A DNA stretch of 64,000 nt from the NCBI RefSeq assembly GCF_024586455.1, contig NW_026089624.1, positions 18,195,341-18,259,340 of the forward strand. The letters run 5' to 3'. The translations under genes were made by a program, and so were the position numbers. The notes beneath the pieces were generated by a model, which was not told the DNA's origin, did not search any database, and saw only the letters and a program-made list of their open reading frames with translations. How positions within the stretch are numbered: position 1 is the first letter of the stretch; each line of letters opens with the position of its first letter. Positions 32,508-44,333 of the stretch are shown piece after piece. Origin of the DNA: Bactrocera neohumeralis (lineage: Eukaryota; Arthropoda; Insecta; Diptera; Tephritidae).

Positions 32508-35206
32508 GATTCTTCCTCTTCTTTATTGGCGTGGAAACCGTTTACGCGATTATAGCCGAGTTAACAACAGCGCGCCAGTCTGTTCTTCTTTTCGCTACGT
32601 GGCGTCAATTAGATATTCCAAGCGCAGCCAGGTTCTTCTCCACTTGGTCCTTCTAACGGAGTGGAGGTTTTCCTCTTCCTCTGCTTCCCCCGGCGGGTAA
32701 TGCGTCGAATACTTTCAAAACTGGAGTGTTTTCGTCCATTCGGACAACATGACCTAGCCAACGTAGCGGTTGTCTTTTAAATCGCTGATCTATGCCAATG
32801 TCGTTGTGTATCTCATACAGTTCATCGTTCCATCGAATGCGATATTCGCCGTCGCCAGCGCGGAAAGGACCATAAATCTTTCGTTCGAAAACTCGCAACG
32901 TCGACTCATCAATTGTTGTCATCGTCCAAGCCTATGCACCATAAAGCAGGACGGGAATAATGAGTGACTTTTAGAGTTTTGTTCTTGTTCGTCGAGAGAG
33001 GTCTTTACTTCTCAATTGCCTACTTAGTCCGAATTAGCACCTGTTGGCAAGAGATGTTGAGTTTCTAAGCTAACATTGTTGGTGGTGTCCAGTGTAAACA
33101 CCAAGATAGACGAAACTGTCTACGACTTCAAAGTTATTACTGTCTACTGTTACGTGAGAGCCAAGTCTCGATTGCGGCGACTGGTTGTTTGATGACTGGA
33201 GATATGTATTTCGTCTTGCCCTCGTTCATTGCCACACCCATTTGCTTTGCTTCCTTGTCCAGTCTGGAGAAAGCAGAACTAACGGCGCGGGTGTTGAGGC
33301 CGATGATATCAATATCATCGGCATACGCCAGCAGCAGTACATTCTTATAAAAGATTGTACATTCTCGATTAAGTTCTGTAGCTCGACTTATTTTCTCCAG
33401 CAGCAGGTTGAAGAAGTCGCACGATAGGGAGTCGCCTTTTGGTGTTGCTCAACGTCAGTTTATACACCTGTATTAGTTTTGCGGGGATACCAATTCAGAC
33501 ATCGCGGCATAAAAGCAGCTCTTTTTCGTGCTGTCAAAAGCAGATTTGAAATTGACAAAGAGGGCTCACCTTCTCCTGGCGTTGTACGTTCACTGCCATT
33601 GAGCAGGCTGGAGAAGTGCTCCCTCCATAATTTTTGTATGCTTTGGGCATCGGTCGCTAGATCACCTTTCTGGGTTATACAAAAGTGCGCTCCGGTCTTG
33701 AAACCTTCTGTTAGTCGCCTCGTTTTCGTAGAATTGTCGAGCATTGCACTTGTCGGCCAGCTTGTCAAGCTCTTAATACTCACTCAATTCGGGCTCTTTC
33801 TTTTTCTGTCTGCAAATTCGTCTCGCTTCCGTCTTCAACTCTCGGTATCTATCCCATCCCGCACGTGTAGTGGTCGATCGTAACGTTGCGAGGTAGGCAG
33901 CCTGTTTTCTCTCCGCTGCGACACGGCACTCCTAGGGGTACCAGCTGTTTTGCATTTTCCGAAAACCAATGGTTTCGGTTGCAGCTGTACCTAAGGAATT
34001 TGAAATGCCGTCCCACAGTTCCCTTATACCGAGTTGTTGACGAGTGCTCTCAGAGAGCAGGAGTGCAAGCCGAGTAGAAAATTGTTCGGCTGTCTGTTGT
34101 GATTGCAGCTTTTCGACGTCGAACCTTCCTTGCGTTTGTTGGCGTGCGTTTTTTGCTGCACAGAGGGGGGTGCGAATCTTGGCTGCAACAAAATAGTGGT
34201 CCGAGCCAATATTAGGACCTAAGACCGTACATACGTCTAGACCACTGGAGCCGTGTCATCCGTCTATCACAACATGATCGATCTGGTTGGTGGCTTTTCG
34301 ATCCGGAGACAGGCAGTTAGCTTGATGTATCTTCTTGTGCTGGAATCTAGTACCACAGATAACCATATTTCGGGCCCCGGCGAAGTCAATCAGCCTCAAC
34401 CTATTTGGGGATGTTTCCTCGTGGAGGCTGAATTTACCGACCGTAGTGCCAAATATATCTTCTTTTAAGTTAAAGTCGCCAAGCATGATTTTTACATCGT
34501 GGCGGGGGCAGCTCTTATAAACGCGCTCCAAGCGCTCATAGAAGGCATCTTTCGTCACATCGTCCTTCTCTTCCGTCGGGGCGTGGGCGCAAATCAGCGA
34601 TATGTTGAAGAACCTCGCTTTGATGCGGATTGTGGCTAGACGTTCATTCACCGGAGTGAATGATAGTACTCGGCGACGGAGTCTCTCTCCCACCACGAAT
34701 CCAACACCAAACTTGCGCTCCTTTATACGGCCACTGTAGTAAATGTCACAAGGACCTACTCGTCTCTGTCCTTGTCCCGTCCATCGCATTTCTTGGGCGA
34801 CGGTGATGTCAGCCTTTATTTTCACGAGGACATTAACCAGTTGGGCAGCAGCACCTTCCCAAATAACGGTCCGGACATTCCAGGTGCATGCCCTTATATC
34901 GTAGTCCTTATTTTTTTTGCCATGGTCGTCATCTAAAGGGGGGTTTCTCTTCCGAGGCTTGTTGTTCTTTTCATAGAGGTGTTTTTTTTACGTGGCGGGT
35001 CCCAAACCCAGCGCAAAACCCTGTGTAGGGGATGTTTCGCTTTCTCACTTTAGCTCGCCTTCGAACGGATGTTTTTAGGCTACCCAGAAGATACTTGGTC
35101 AAAGGTCGGAAGTCGTGAGCTGCTTGAGTCATATGTAAAAGAATCGTTTCTGGCCACTCCCAAGTAAATGGCGATCGTGAACTTCTACCCATGACTCCAT
35201 CCTCCA
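32508..35206 (-). mobile_element. RTE-type LINE, copy D (strongly degraded)
   Basis: Same family as copy A, with both natural ends (TTC-rich 3' tail at 32508; ACTCCATCCTCC 5' end near 35200) but internal deletions. The largest removes RT sequence around 33439 and 33560. Confidence 0.85.
32653..34825 (-). pseudogene. Endonuclease-reverse transcriptase remains of LINE copy D
   Basis: The endonuclease is readable at 34825-34256 (DITVAQEMRW, GDFN with deletion of the following residues, NQIDHVVIDG). RT is mostly lost: 33783-33460 covers the linker (LWREHFSSLLNGSE), a deletion then removes the AGADG-NYRG region, and the YADDIDII block is only present in a broken frame near 33300. The C-terminal STLRVFER...LRWLGHVVRM segment is at 32922-32653. 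This is the oldest-looking copy of the family here. Confidence 0.8.
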
Positions 35207-35544
35207 AAAGGATACTTATGTGTTATACATAACAGAAGTATTTGTTACAAAAGTTTCTGTTAGGGTTATTATTTTAGTTAATCATGTTGGCGACTTTGTT
35301 ACCTATTTGTTAGCAGTAAAAAACGTTTGCCTCCAGATGCCATTTTATTTGGTACCCATTTGTAACTTCTAACAAATTAATGGGTTAGCGTATAGATTAC
35401 AGTTTTGTTACCATCACAAATTTTACTTCTTTTAAATAAGATTCAGTATTTTCTATGTTATTTTCACCGTCCCTTTTTTTTATATAAGATTCTGTATTTT
35501 TTTTTTGACCTTGATACTACTGAGAGGTCTTTGCAAGTTTCTAC
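35207..35544. other. Unassigned AT-rich sequence
   Basis: No ORF or repeat recognised between LINE copy D and the mariner relic. Confidence 0.5.
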
Positions 35545-36445
35545 ATGTGAGTTTGAATCTAACGCCCCTGGTAGCGCCATCTATATATCGACTGGTGCGT
35601 TAGAATCTGCTTTTTTTTATCGATTGTCCAGTGACAATTTCATTGATTGGAAGTTAATGCGTTTCAAGTGTCATTATGTTTCTGTTATCGGTGTGAAAAT
35701 GAGCGTCGAACAAAGAGCCAACATTAAATGTTGTTTTAAAACAGTGGTCGGCATGAGAGGATCTGTCACTGTGTTGGTAAGCACGAAAAAAAATTAGCCC
35801 AGTGAGAAATTGGAATTAAAATGAAGCAAATTTTATAAATAATTATTAGTATAATGAAAATTAACAAAATATCTTTTAAGGATATATTCCCTATTATCTT
35901 TAAAAGACTTGGAACATAAAAGCCATTGCATGGCACCAAAGGCATTTAGAATCATAAAATATTTATCGCAGGGCATATTTGGTTTTGCGCTATAGTCTTG
36001 CGTGATGTTAATTCGTTGCTGGCTCGACAACGACTGAACGATAGAGCGTAAGCGTACGTGTGAAGTTAGTTTGCAAAATTTTGCTATGAAATGCCGACCA
36101 CTGTTTTAAAATTGATAAAACTTTTACGAAACGTTTCAATTGATGAAACAAGTTTATGGCGATGATTGCCTATCCCGTAACAGAGTGAACGAGTGGTTTC
36201 AACGTTTTCAAAGTGGTCGTGAGGACATAAATGACGATCAACATGTGGGCCAATCAAAATCCGTGATCACTGGAAATTCCATTGAAACTGTGCGTGAATT
36301 CAATAAAAATCAGCCGAAGTCATCATTGAAATTCATGCAAAAAGCTGTATTGAAGTAGAAGGAGACTACTTTGATAAAATAAATTGATTTTGCCGAAAAA
36401 AACATTTGTTCTGTTTTTTCCCTGTTTACTATTGAACGCACCTTG
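35545..36445 (+). mobile_element. DD34D mariner relic 1, internally deleted and split by a MITE
   Basis: The 5' UTR (GGTAGCGCCATCTATATATCGACTGG) matches the element at 62521-63425. The transposase start (MSVEQRANIKCCFK, 35698) is interrupted by a 362-bp MITE. It resumes at 36112 with KQVYGDDCLSRNRVNEWFQRFQSG, the helix-turn-helix part, to about 36340. A deletion then joins it to the last codons (KAVLK) and the 3' end CCTGTTTACTATTGAACGCACC. The whole catalytic domain is missing. Confidence 0.82.
35742..36103. mobile_element. 362-bp hAT-type MITE with perfect target duplication
   Basis: TIRs CAGTGGTCGGCAT (35742) and ATGCCGACCACTG (36091-36103) are perfect complements. TTTTAAAA at 35734-35741 and 36104-36111 is the 8-bp duplication. 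Excision restores a continuous mariner N-terminus. No ORF. Confidence 0.93.
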
Positions 36446-37029
36446 AATAATACTTTTCTTGTTTCACACACACATCCAGAAACCATCGCGATCCTTTGCC
36501 ATCTATGCCAAAATAACGCCGACGAAGAAAATTATTCTTAGCTTGCTAGAGAATATTATTTGTCCAATGTCGTCGATATGGTCACGTAAAAGTTAGTTTT
36601 ATTGTTTATTTATTAAATTGTTTATTTAGTAAATTTGTTCTTTAAATGTCATTTCGTCCTCTGTTGATGCTATTTTGTTTTCCATAGAATTTTAAAATTT
36701 GTTTGGGTAATTCCCTATTAAAATTTGTTTTTGGTTTATGTGTTCAGTAATGTTTTGTATTTCAGAAGATATACAACGGTTTACAAAGGTATGGTTATTA
36801 ATTTGGTTTGTTAAAGATTATTCGTTTTTATATAGGAATTTCAGTGACTTGTTTATTTTATTTTCCTCTACATTGTCCATAGTACCTGCGATAAGCTTTG
36901 GCCCTTTTCATAGTACATTTATCAGTTTTTTTGTCTAAAATTTGGATTTAAAATAGCTATTTTCCCTTTTAAAATCACAAAAATATTTTACTTATGGTGT
37001 CTAATAATGTTTTAGTTTCGACCGTGCTA

Positions 37030-38289
37030 GCATTAAGTGTTTGTATACATAAATTAAGCCTTAGTGTTCTTTAAATGTTCTTCATCGATTATAATAGCAT
37101 TTATTTTTCTACATTTTCTATGATTTTTACCGGCTCTAATTTCTTTCATAAAGTTCGTACTTTCTTGAATATAAACATCTTTTCTATCTTTATTAGATCT
37201 ATGTATGTATGTATGCAGGTTTTATATTATATTATATTATTATTATAATTTTAATTGTACTGTATATAATGTTATTATAAAAATCTATTATTCTGAAGAT
37301 TTTTTCTTCTACTGTTTGTTGGCTTCTTTCGTTGTGCCTCAAAAGTCTAATGTGATCATTAATTGTATTATGCAATATCTGCATTTGAAGTATGATTGCT
37401 GTTAGAAGTGTAGTGTGTTATAATATTTTCATCTCTTAAAAATTCTTGCATTGATATAGCTTGAACCCGAGTTCATTATCAACAATGCTATTCTTAATTT
37501 TACCGTAAGTGTTGAGATAAAGCAATAATTTGGTTTCAAATTCTATCCAAGTTCTTCCATTAATTCTATAAGCTACAGCAAATTTTGAAAATTTATAAAT
37601 TACTGTCAGAAAAATCTGTTTTTCTAATTTGTAGAAAACGTCAATGTGAATAATTTCACCAGGTTTAGATGGTTTTTCGGTGATTTTTAAGGGTATTCTA
37701 GGAGGTTTCCTATCATATTTTTCTAAGTTACAAATTTCGCAGTTGTTGATAAATTAGGTTTTTAAATTGTTTTTTTCTTATATCCTTTAGTAAAATATAA
37801 AATCTAACAATTCTAAAATCGCTATTATTAGAAAATAATTCCTGGTAGGTAGACTTAAAAATTTTGTAAATTGCGTCGTCTATTAAAATTGCATTTATTT
37901 GTGTATGGTTAAAATGGTTTCAAGTAGGGTAATAGTAGTGTTCCTATCTAACTGCTTTCATTCTTAAAAATGAACTTATTTTTTATTCTCATAGATCCTG
38001 ATGTAATTTTCTTGATAACTATTTGATTTTTAAAAAAATTGAGTGGAGACGATGCCTCTCTAATTGTCAAAGGATCGAGTTCTAACGCATTTATATTCAT
38101 TGGTTCATGTTCAACACGAGATACGTCTGCGTTGCTATTTTTCATTCCTTTCTTGTATTTTATTACATAGTCAAATTCGGATAATTTTAGTCGCCATCTG
38201 ATAAGTTTTGAATTAGGTTCCTTAAAAGAAAAACCATGTTAAGGGCTTGTGATCATTCTCGACTAAAAATTTGCGTCCGAAGTTATATG
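37030..38289 (-). pseudogene. Ty3/gypsy pol relic (RNase H to integrase)
   Basis: Minus strand, several frames. 38282-38060 reads FGRKFLVENDHKPLTWFF...RWRLKLSEFDYVI.YKKG..N.NADVSR, the end of RNase H. 38145-37951 has the NINALELDPLTIREASSPLN segment typical of 17.6/297-like elements. 37742-37440 is integrase (CEIC, GEIIHIDVFY with the first Asp, FSKFAVAYRI, IVDNELGF with the second Asp), and 37330-37240 is the helix before the integrase C-terminus (LHNTINDHIRLLRHNE). The LINE scrap and mariner at 38290-39005 cut its 5' side. 36446-37029 is probably more of the same but not recognisable. Confidence 0.75.
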
Positions 38290-38447
38290 TGACTTTTAGA
38301 GTCTTGTTCTTGTTCGTCGAGAGAGGACTTTGCTTCTCAATTGCCTACTCAGTTCGAAGTAGCACCTGCTGGCAAGGGTTATCCTGCGTTGGATTTCTAG
38401 GCTGACATTGTTTGTGATGTTTACGCTGGTTCCAAGATAGACGAAAT
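38290..38447 (-). mobile_element. 158-bp RTE-type LINE fragment
   Basis: Matches the LINE family between the YGAESW region and the NFVYLGTSVN segment (on the minus strand NFVYLGTSVN.TNNVSLEIQRRI...YFELSRQLRSKVLSRRT). No ends; a scrap embedded in gypsy sequence. Confidence 0.85.
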
Positions 38448-38534
38448 TACCAACAATACACCAAACGACATAATGCAAAAAACCGCGCGTCAAAAAAATT
38501 TAAATAACGGGACTTAGAGGCATATATGTACAAT

Positions 38535-39005
38535 GTTGCCTGGAATTGAACATTTCCAAAACATCGATTTATCGCATTTTGACTGAACATTTAGGCTCAC
38601 GAAAGGTGTGTGCACGGTTTGTTCCGCACAAATTGACTGCGGACCAAAAATTGCTCTCATCGATCGACACTTGTAACCGATTATTTGACTAAAAATCACA
38701 TTTTAACCATTTACCACTTCCCGTATTCACCTGATATGGCATCGTGCGACTTCTTCCTTTTCGAAAAAATACATTTGCCCATGAAAGGAAAGAGTTATGC
38801 AGACCTAGAGGCCAAAAGGCTTGCACCGGTATACTGGCGGCCATACCGGCCAATGAGCTAAAAAACTCGTTCGACATGCTTTTGGACGGTGCAAAAAGCT
38901 GTATTGAAGCAGAAGGAGACTGTTTTGATAAAATAAATCGATTTTGCAGAAAAATCCATTTGTTTTGTTTTTTTTAAAGTCCTGTTTACTTTGGAACACA
39001 CCGGG
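38535..39005 (+). mobile_element. DD34D mariner relic 2
   Basis: Plus strand, same family as 62521-63425. It begins in the transposase 5' half (GAATTGAACATTTCCAAAAC). An internal deletion removes the first catalytic Asp and HDNAPS. It continues HRSTLVTDYLTKNHILTI...SPDMASCDFFLF (third Asp), LPMKGKSYADLEA and the C-terminus, and ends in CCTGTTTACTTTGGAACACACC at 39003, before TA. Confidence 0.82.
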
Positions 39006-39651
39006 TATGTATTTCTTGTAACACTGAATTTTTGGATGATGAAAGCTCACGCACTCAAGGCATATATAACTACAGTGGAAACTAAGATAACATTTATACT
39101 GAAAACGAAAATATAAAATCAACATAAACTAATTTTTATATAAATGTGATATTTTCACTAAATGAAATTAAGTTATTTTTGTGCTAAATTCGATATTAAA
39201 TTTTAAACTAAAACTAAAAGAATATCCATAAAATAATGCTTCTATTTTTCTGATTGTTAGCCAAATCCTTAGGTTATTTTTTTTCTCGTCTTTCTTCTTT
39301 CATTTCTTAAATTTGAGCTTTTAATTTCATCTTTTCTCCCCTATGCTTGCTTTTATTTATGATTTCTTCCTTAAGTTAAATTGTTTCCTTTTCTTTTTTC
39401 ATCTTTTTTCCTTTTTCAATTTAAACGTCTTTCGTTTTAGTAGATACGACCTTTTCGCACAACTGAATAAAGTTCAAGGTACCTTTAAAATCACGTATAT
39501 TTTCAGCCATCACATCAAAAACTTTGTTTGGTTTTTTACTTGTGATTCGAGTAAAACCCTCCTCTTTTCATTTTCAGATTTTTTGTTTTGTTTCTAATCT
39601 AATTGGGCTTTCTGGGCCCCTAGTTTTCTATAATTGTATGTAGAATCTTCT
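39006..39651 (-). other. Unassigned, possibly gag-like sequence
   Basis: On the minus strand 39540-39430 reads VFDVMAENIRDFKGTLNFIQLCEKVV, which is protein-like, and more such sequence (PPGYEIGICDLSQEVVDEQE) follows upstream at about 41790-41690, on the other side of LINE copy E. It may be gag of the gypsy relic at 37030, but I do not recognise it. Confidence 0.3.
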
Positions 39652-39659
39652 ATTTCTAT

Positions 39660-41634
39660 CGGACCACTATCTTGTTGCAGCTAAGATTCGCACTCGCCTC
39701 TGTGCAGCAAAAAACGCACGCCAACAAACACAAGGAAGGTTCGACGTCGAGAAGCTGCAATCACAACAGACAGCCGAACGATTTTCTACTCGGCTTGCAC
39801 TCCTGCTCTCTGAGAGCACTCGTCAACAACTCGGTATAAGGGAACTGTGGGACGGCATTTCAAATTTCGGAAAATGCAAATGAACAGCTGGTACCACGAG
39901 GAGTGCCGTGTCGCAGCGGAGAGAAAACAGGCTGCCTACCTCGCAACGTTACGATCAACCACTACACGTGCGGGATGGGATAGATACCGAGAGTTGAAGA
40001 GGGAAGCGAGACACATTTGTAGACAGAAAAAGAAAGAGGCCGAAATGCGTGAGTACGAAGAGCTTGATAAGCTGGCCGACAAGTGCAATGCTCGACAATT
40101 CTACGAAAACGAGGCGACTAACAGAAGGTTTCAAGACCGGAGCGCACTTTTGTATAACCCAGAAAGGTGATTTAGCGACCGATGCCCAAAGCATACTTAA
40201 ATTATGGAGGGAACACTTCTCCAGCCTGCTGAATGGCAGTGAACGCACAACGCCAGGAGAAGGTGAACCCGATTCCCCAATCGATGACGATGGAGCAGAC
40301 GTTCCATTCCCCAACCATGAAGAAGTTCGAATAGCAATTACCCGCCTGAAGAACAACAAAGCGGCGGGGGCCGATGGATTGCCGGCCGAGCTATTCAAAC
40401 ACGGCGGCGAAGAACTGATCAGCTTCTTTGTAAAATATGGTGCTATGTGTGCTATGCCCAATCCATAAAGAAGGAGACCCCACAATCTGCGCCAACTACC
40501 GTTGGATTAGCCTCCTCAACATCGCATATAAGGTTCTATCGAGCGTATTTTGTGAAAGATTAAAGCCCACCGTCAACGAACTGATTGGACCTTATCACTG
40601 TGGCTTTAGACCTGGCAAATCAACAACCGACCAGATATTCACCATGCGCCAAATCATGGAAAAGCCCCGTGAAAGAAGAATCGACACACACCACTTCTTT
40701 GTCGATTTCAAAGCTGCTGTCGACAGCTCGAAAAGGAGCTGCCTTTATGCCGCGATGTCTGAATTTGGTATCCCCGCAAAACTAATACGGCTGTGTAAAC
40801 TGACGTTGAGTAACACCAAAAGCTCCGTCAGGATCGGAAAAGACCTCTCCGAGCCGTTCGATACCGAACGAGGTTTCAGACAAGGGGACTCCCTATCGTG
40901 CGACTTCTTCAACCTGCTTCTGGAGAAAATAATTCGAGGTGCAGAACTAAATAGAGAAGGTACCATCTTCTATAAGAGTGTACAGCTGCTGGCGTATGCC
41001 GATGATATTGATATCATCGGCCTCAACACCCGCGCCGTTAGTTCTGCTTTCTCCAGGCTGGACAAGGAAGCACAGAAAATGGGTCTAGCAGTGAACGAGG
41101 GCAAAACGAAATATCTCCTGTCATCAAACAAACAGTCGTTGCACTCGCGACTCGGCTCTCACGTCACTGTTGACAGTCATAACTTTGAAGTTGTAGATAA
41201 TTTCGTCTATCTTGGAACCAGCGTAAACACCACCAACAATGTCAGCCCGGAAATCCAACGCAGGATTGCTCTTGCCAACAGGTGCTACTTCGGACTGAGT
41301 AGGCAATTGAAAAGTAAAGTCCTCTCTCGACGAACAAAAGCTAAACTCTATAAGTCGCTCATAATTCCCGTCCTGCTATATGGCTTGGGCGGTGACAGCA
41401 ACCGATGAGTCGACGTTACGAGTTTTCGAGAGAAAAATTCTGCGAAAGATTTATGGTCCTTTGCGCATTAGCCACGGCGAATATCACATTCGATGGAACG
41501 ATGAGCTGTACGAGATATACGACGACATTGACATAGTTCAGCGAATTAAAAGACAGCGACTACGCTGGCTAGGTCGTGTTGTCCGAATGGACGAAAACAG
41601 AAGAAGAGGGAAACGACTGGCGCGCTGTTATTAA
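39660..41634 (+). pseudogene. Reverse transcriptase of LINE copy E
   Basis: Pieces: 39847-40170 (RYRELKREA linker), 40049-40468 (AGADGLPAELFKHGG), then 40437-41408 open for 323 codons. The last has NYRWISLLN (G to W), FRPGKSTTDQ, DFKAAVDSSKRS (F to V next to the catalytic Asp), YADDIDII and NFVYLGTSVNT. After a shift at about 41390 the C-terminus runs to 41634, with a deletion removing the GRPPLRW segment. Inactive. Confidence 0.88.
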
Positions 41635-41683
41635 CTCGGCTATAATCGCGTAAGCGGTGTGTACGCCAATTAAGAAGAAGAAG
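39660..41683 (+). mobile_element. RTE-type LINE, copy E, with target duplication
   Basis: The only plus-strand large copy. It is 5'-truncated, starting inside the endonuclease (DHYLVAAKIRTRLCAAKN). The 3' end is complete: TCGGCTATAATCGCGTAAG...GCCAATTAAGAAGAAGAAG. ATTTCTAT at 39652-39659 and 41684-41691 is an 8-bp target duplication, so both boundaries are exact and the GAA repeat is the real 3' tail of the family. Confidence 0.92.
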
Positions 41684-41691
41684 ATTTCTAT

Positions 41692-42390
41692 TTCGCTTAC
41701 GTTTGTCATCAACATTTCCTGTTCATCAACCACTTCTTGACTTAAATCACATATTCCAATTTCATAACCTGGTGGGTTTACTCAGGTATCATATTTGAAG
41801 AAGTTTATAATTGCTTCTTCTAAAGGTGTCAATGTACATATGTATGTAAAATATTTGGCCCCCACCGTACGTAGCTCAGTTCTGTTTCAGTTAACTTTTG
41901 TTTTGTTTTACTTTTCAAAGGCTATTCAGTTCTGTTGCTATATTTTTCCACCTCGGATTTGCTTGTGTCTTCCCTAAATACCGATGAATCTCATAAGATC
42001 CACCAAACGGGTAAGTTGCCGGTTATTACTAACAACAACTCTAATTCTGCAATTCAAATATATGTATATTTAAACTATTTAATATTAAAATAGAAATAAC
42101 TTACCTACTTTTTATCCAATTTTAACGACTGAAAAATAACTGTTCACAAATGAGCGAATGAAATTCATTTACAGTCGATGGATGAGCGATTGATCCGATA
42201 CTCACAATAGCACCGGTAGTCGTTAATCGCTCAGTAGTCGTTTATGTACTGCAAGTCGACACTCGCAATAGGGGTGAATATTATTATTTTGGCTGGGACT
42301 TAGAATAGAATAAAATAGATATGTACAGATAGAGGAGATCCTCTAGATCAAGAAAAAAAATATATATATATAGTTGCCGCTGACTTATGG
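41692..42390. other. Unassigned sequence
   Basis: The first about 100 bp may continue the gag-like minus-strand sequence seen before copy E. The rest has no recognised feature apart from a short (TA)n at 42361. Confidence 0.45.
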
Positions 42391-42649
42391 TTTTTGGGTT
42401 ATTTGTATTTAAAGTTCAAAAATTCGACTATTTAAATGCGTGTTTCGCCGATTTATAATGAACTTTACACTTATATTTTTTACTTTTATATCCACTAGCA
42501 TTTCACTAATTCGGTTCTACACATTTGATTTGTATTAAATAGCGCAAACTATAAAAACAACACTTGATTTTTGGGTTTACTTCATTTACTTCAAATGGAC
42601 AACTTGCTATGTATGTTGTATACTAAAAATCAACAAACTACACTCCCTG
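42391..42649 (+). repeat. 259-bp direct repeat, left copy
   Basis: Matches 43066-43324 with about four mismatches. The right copy lies inside the TIR element at 42998-44333, so this one is probably a truncated second insertion of that element. Confidence 0.85.
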
Positions 42650-42702
42650 AAGCCATCCGCTACCAGCTGCACTGCAGTTTCCTGTTATTAACGGCGTAAG
42701 AA

Positions 42703-42845
42703 TGCTGACTCGGGCACACGCAACTACTTTTGCCGTAACATTGAACTTTGTAAACATCCTTATGATAACTTCTGCTGACTTAGGCCACACGCAACCTTGC
42801 CGTAACATCAGGCTGTTAAACAGTCTTATGATAACTTGTACATGG
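42703..42845 (+). repeat. Two 70-bp imperfect tandem units
   Basis: TGCTGACT(C/T)...CACACGCAAC...TTGCCGTAACAT...CTTATGATAACTT starts at 42703 and 42773. Position just before the gypsy RT relic suggests it belongs to neither neighbour; origin unknown. Confidence 0.6.
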
Positions 42846-42997
42846 ACGATATTTTAGTATTTTCAACAAACGTAGAATCATTGAGAAAAATATTAATGAG
42901 AATAAAAGAGGAACATCTAAAGATCCAATTGAATAAATGCGATTTTCTAAGATAAGAAACAAAATTCCTAGGTCACTTGGTTACAAAATATGATATT

Positions 42998-44333
42998 CAG
43001 GGGTGTTGTGGAAGCTGATAGTTGTCGGAATCAGAACTGAAACCGATCAAAAAAAGCAGCAAGAGTTTTTGAGTTATTTGTATTTAAAGTTCAAAAATTC
43101 GACTATTTAAATGCGTGTTTCGCCGATTTATAATGAACTTTACGCTTATATTGTTTACTTTTATATCCACTAGCATTTCACTAATTCGGTTCTACACATT
43201 TGATTTGTATTAAATAATGCAAACTATAAAAACAACACTTGATTTTTGGGTTTACTTCATTTACTTCAAATGGACAACTTGCTATGTATGTTGTATACTA
43301 AAAATCAACAAACTACACTCCCTGTAACCAATTCAGATATTATTGGTTTGATATTCGAAACAGAATTTGTATCGGTTTTGGGGGCCAGGGAAACCAATTT
43401 TATCGATTTGGCTGACAGAAATAAATCAAGAAAATAGTCGCACACAGATTTGAAATGTAAGTTAAGAAATCAAGATATTTTATTATTTCTAATTAATTCA
43501 TCTTTATTTCTACAGGGGAAAACATAAGTATAAAAAGCGAAATGACTCAATCAAAATTGATTTTTTTTTAGGCCTTTTTGGGAGTGAAAGAAATGATTGA
43601 TTAAGATGAAATTTCTAGGGTTTATTATATATTTAAATATCATGCGTAAAATTTTTTTGATACGAAATGTTTTACGGTGGGCATGATGCAGGTCGCGATT
43701 TTTATCGGAAACAAAAAATTCAAAGAGATTCATAATTTTTAATAATTTATGTTCAAGTTAAGCTAGGAAAATTTCAAAAAAAAGTGAAAAGTTCTAAATT
43801 AAAAAAAAAAAATTAAAAAGGGTTTTGACTGAAGAAACTTTGCTCCAATTCTATACGACGTTTAGTTTTTTTCTATCCTGCCCGCCGATTAAGAAAAGTT
43901 GTACAACTGAAAAACCGAGAAATCGCGCGTCAAAGTTTTCGCTTTCTGCCCAAGCTCTCATAACCTTGGCGAAATATTCTTAAGCAATTTTTAAACAGAT
44001 TTAACCAGAAAAAAATTGAATTTTTTGAAGCTTCTAAAGCAGGCTCCCCCTTAAAGAAGATTTACAAAACGTAATAAACGTAATTTAACACCCAAATGCG
44101 TCTCTATTCATTCGATAATTGTTATCTCTTAAAATCTTTCTTTAATTCGGAACTCCTTAAAATTATTCATTTGCAAATTTTGTCACATTAGTAAACATCT
44201 GATTCGAATATTGGCTTTGCGTATGTTCGAAAAGACGAAAATCCAATCAGATTCTGTGACACAATTGAAAATCAGAATTGGTTCGCAATTCTGACAGCTA
44301 AGCAATTCTGTCTGGGATTCCACAACACCCCTG
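42998..44333. mobile_element. Unclassified 1336-bp TIR element inside gypsy RT
   Basis: Perfect 16-bp terminal inverted repeats CAGGGGTGTTGTGGAA, extending to 19 bp if flanking ATT/AAT is counted. No transposase and no clear target duplication. The inside includes the 259-bp repeat shared with 42391-42649 and a short frame (43246-43437) without recognised motifs. CAGGGGTG-type ends are seen in hAT elements, but without an 8-bp duplication I leave it unclassified. Confidence 0.75.

Noticed and set aside
35405..35797. 130-codon plus-strand frame as a gene
   Set aside because: The first two thirds are AT-rich low complexity, the last third is the mariner start, and the frame ends inside a MITE.
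42391..43324. The two 259-bp direct repeats as LTRs of a short retrotransposon
   Set aside because: The right copy lies inside a TIR-bounded element and the left outside it, there is no primer-binding site or polypurine tract, and the interval contains RT of another element cut at one end.
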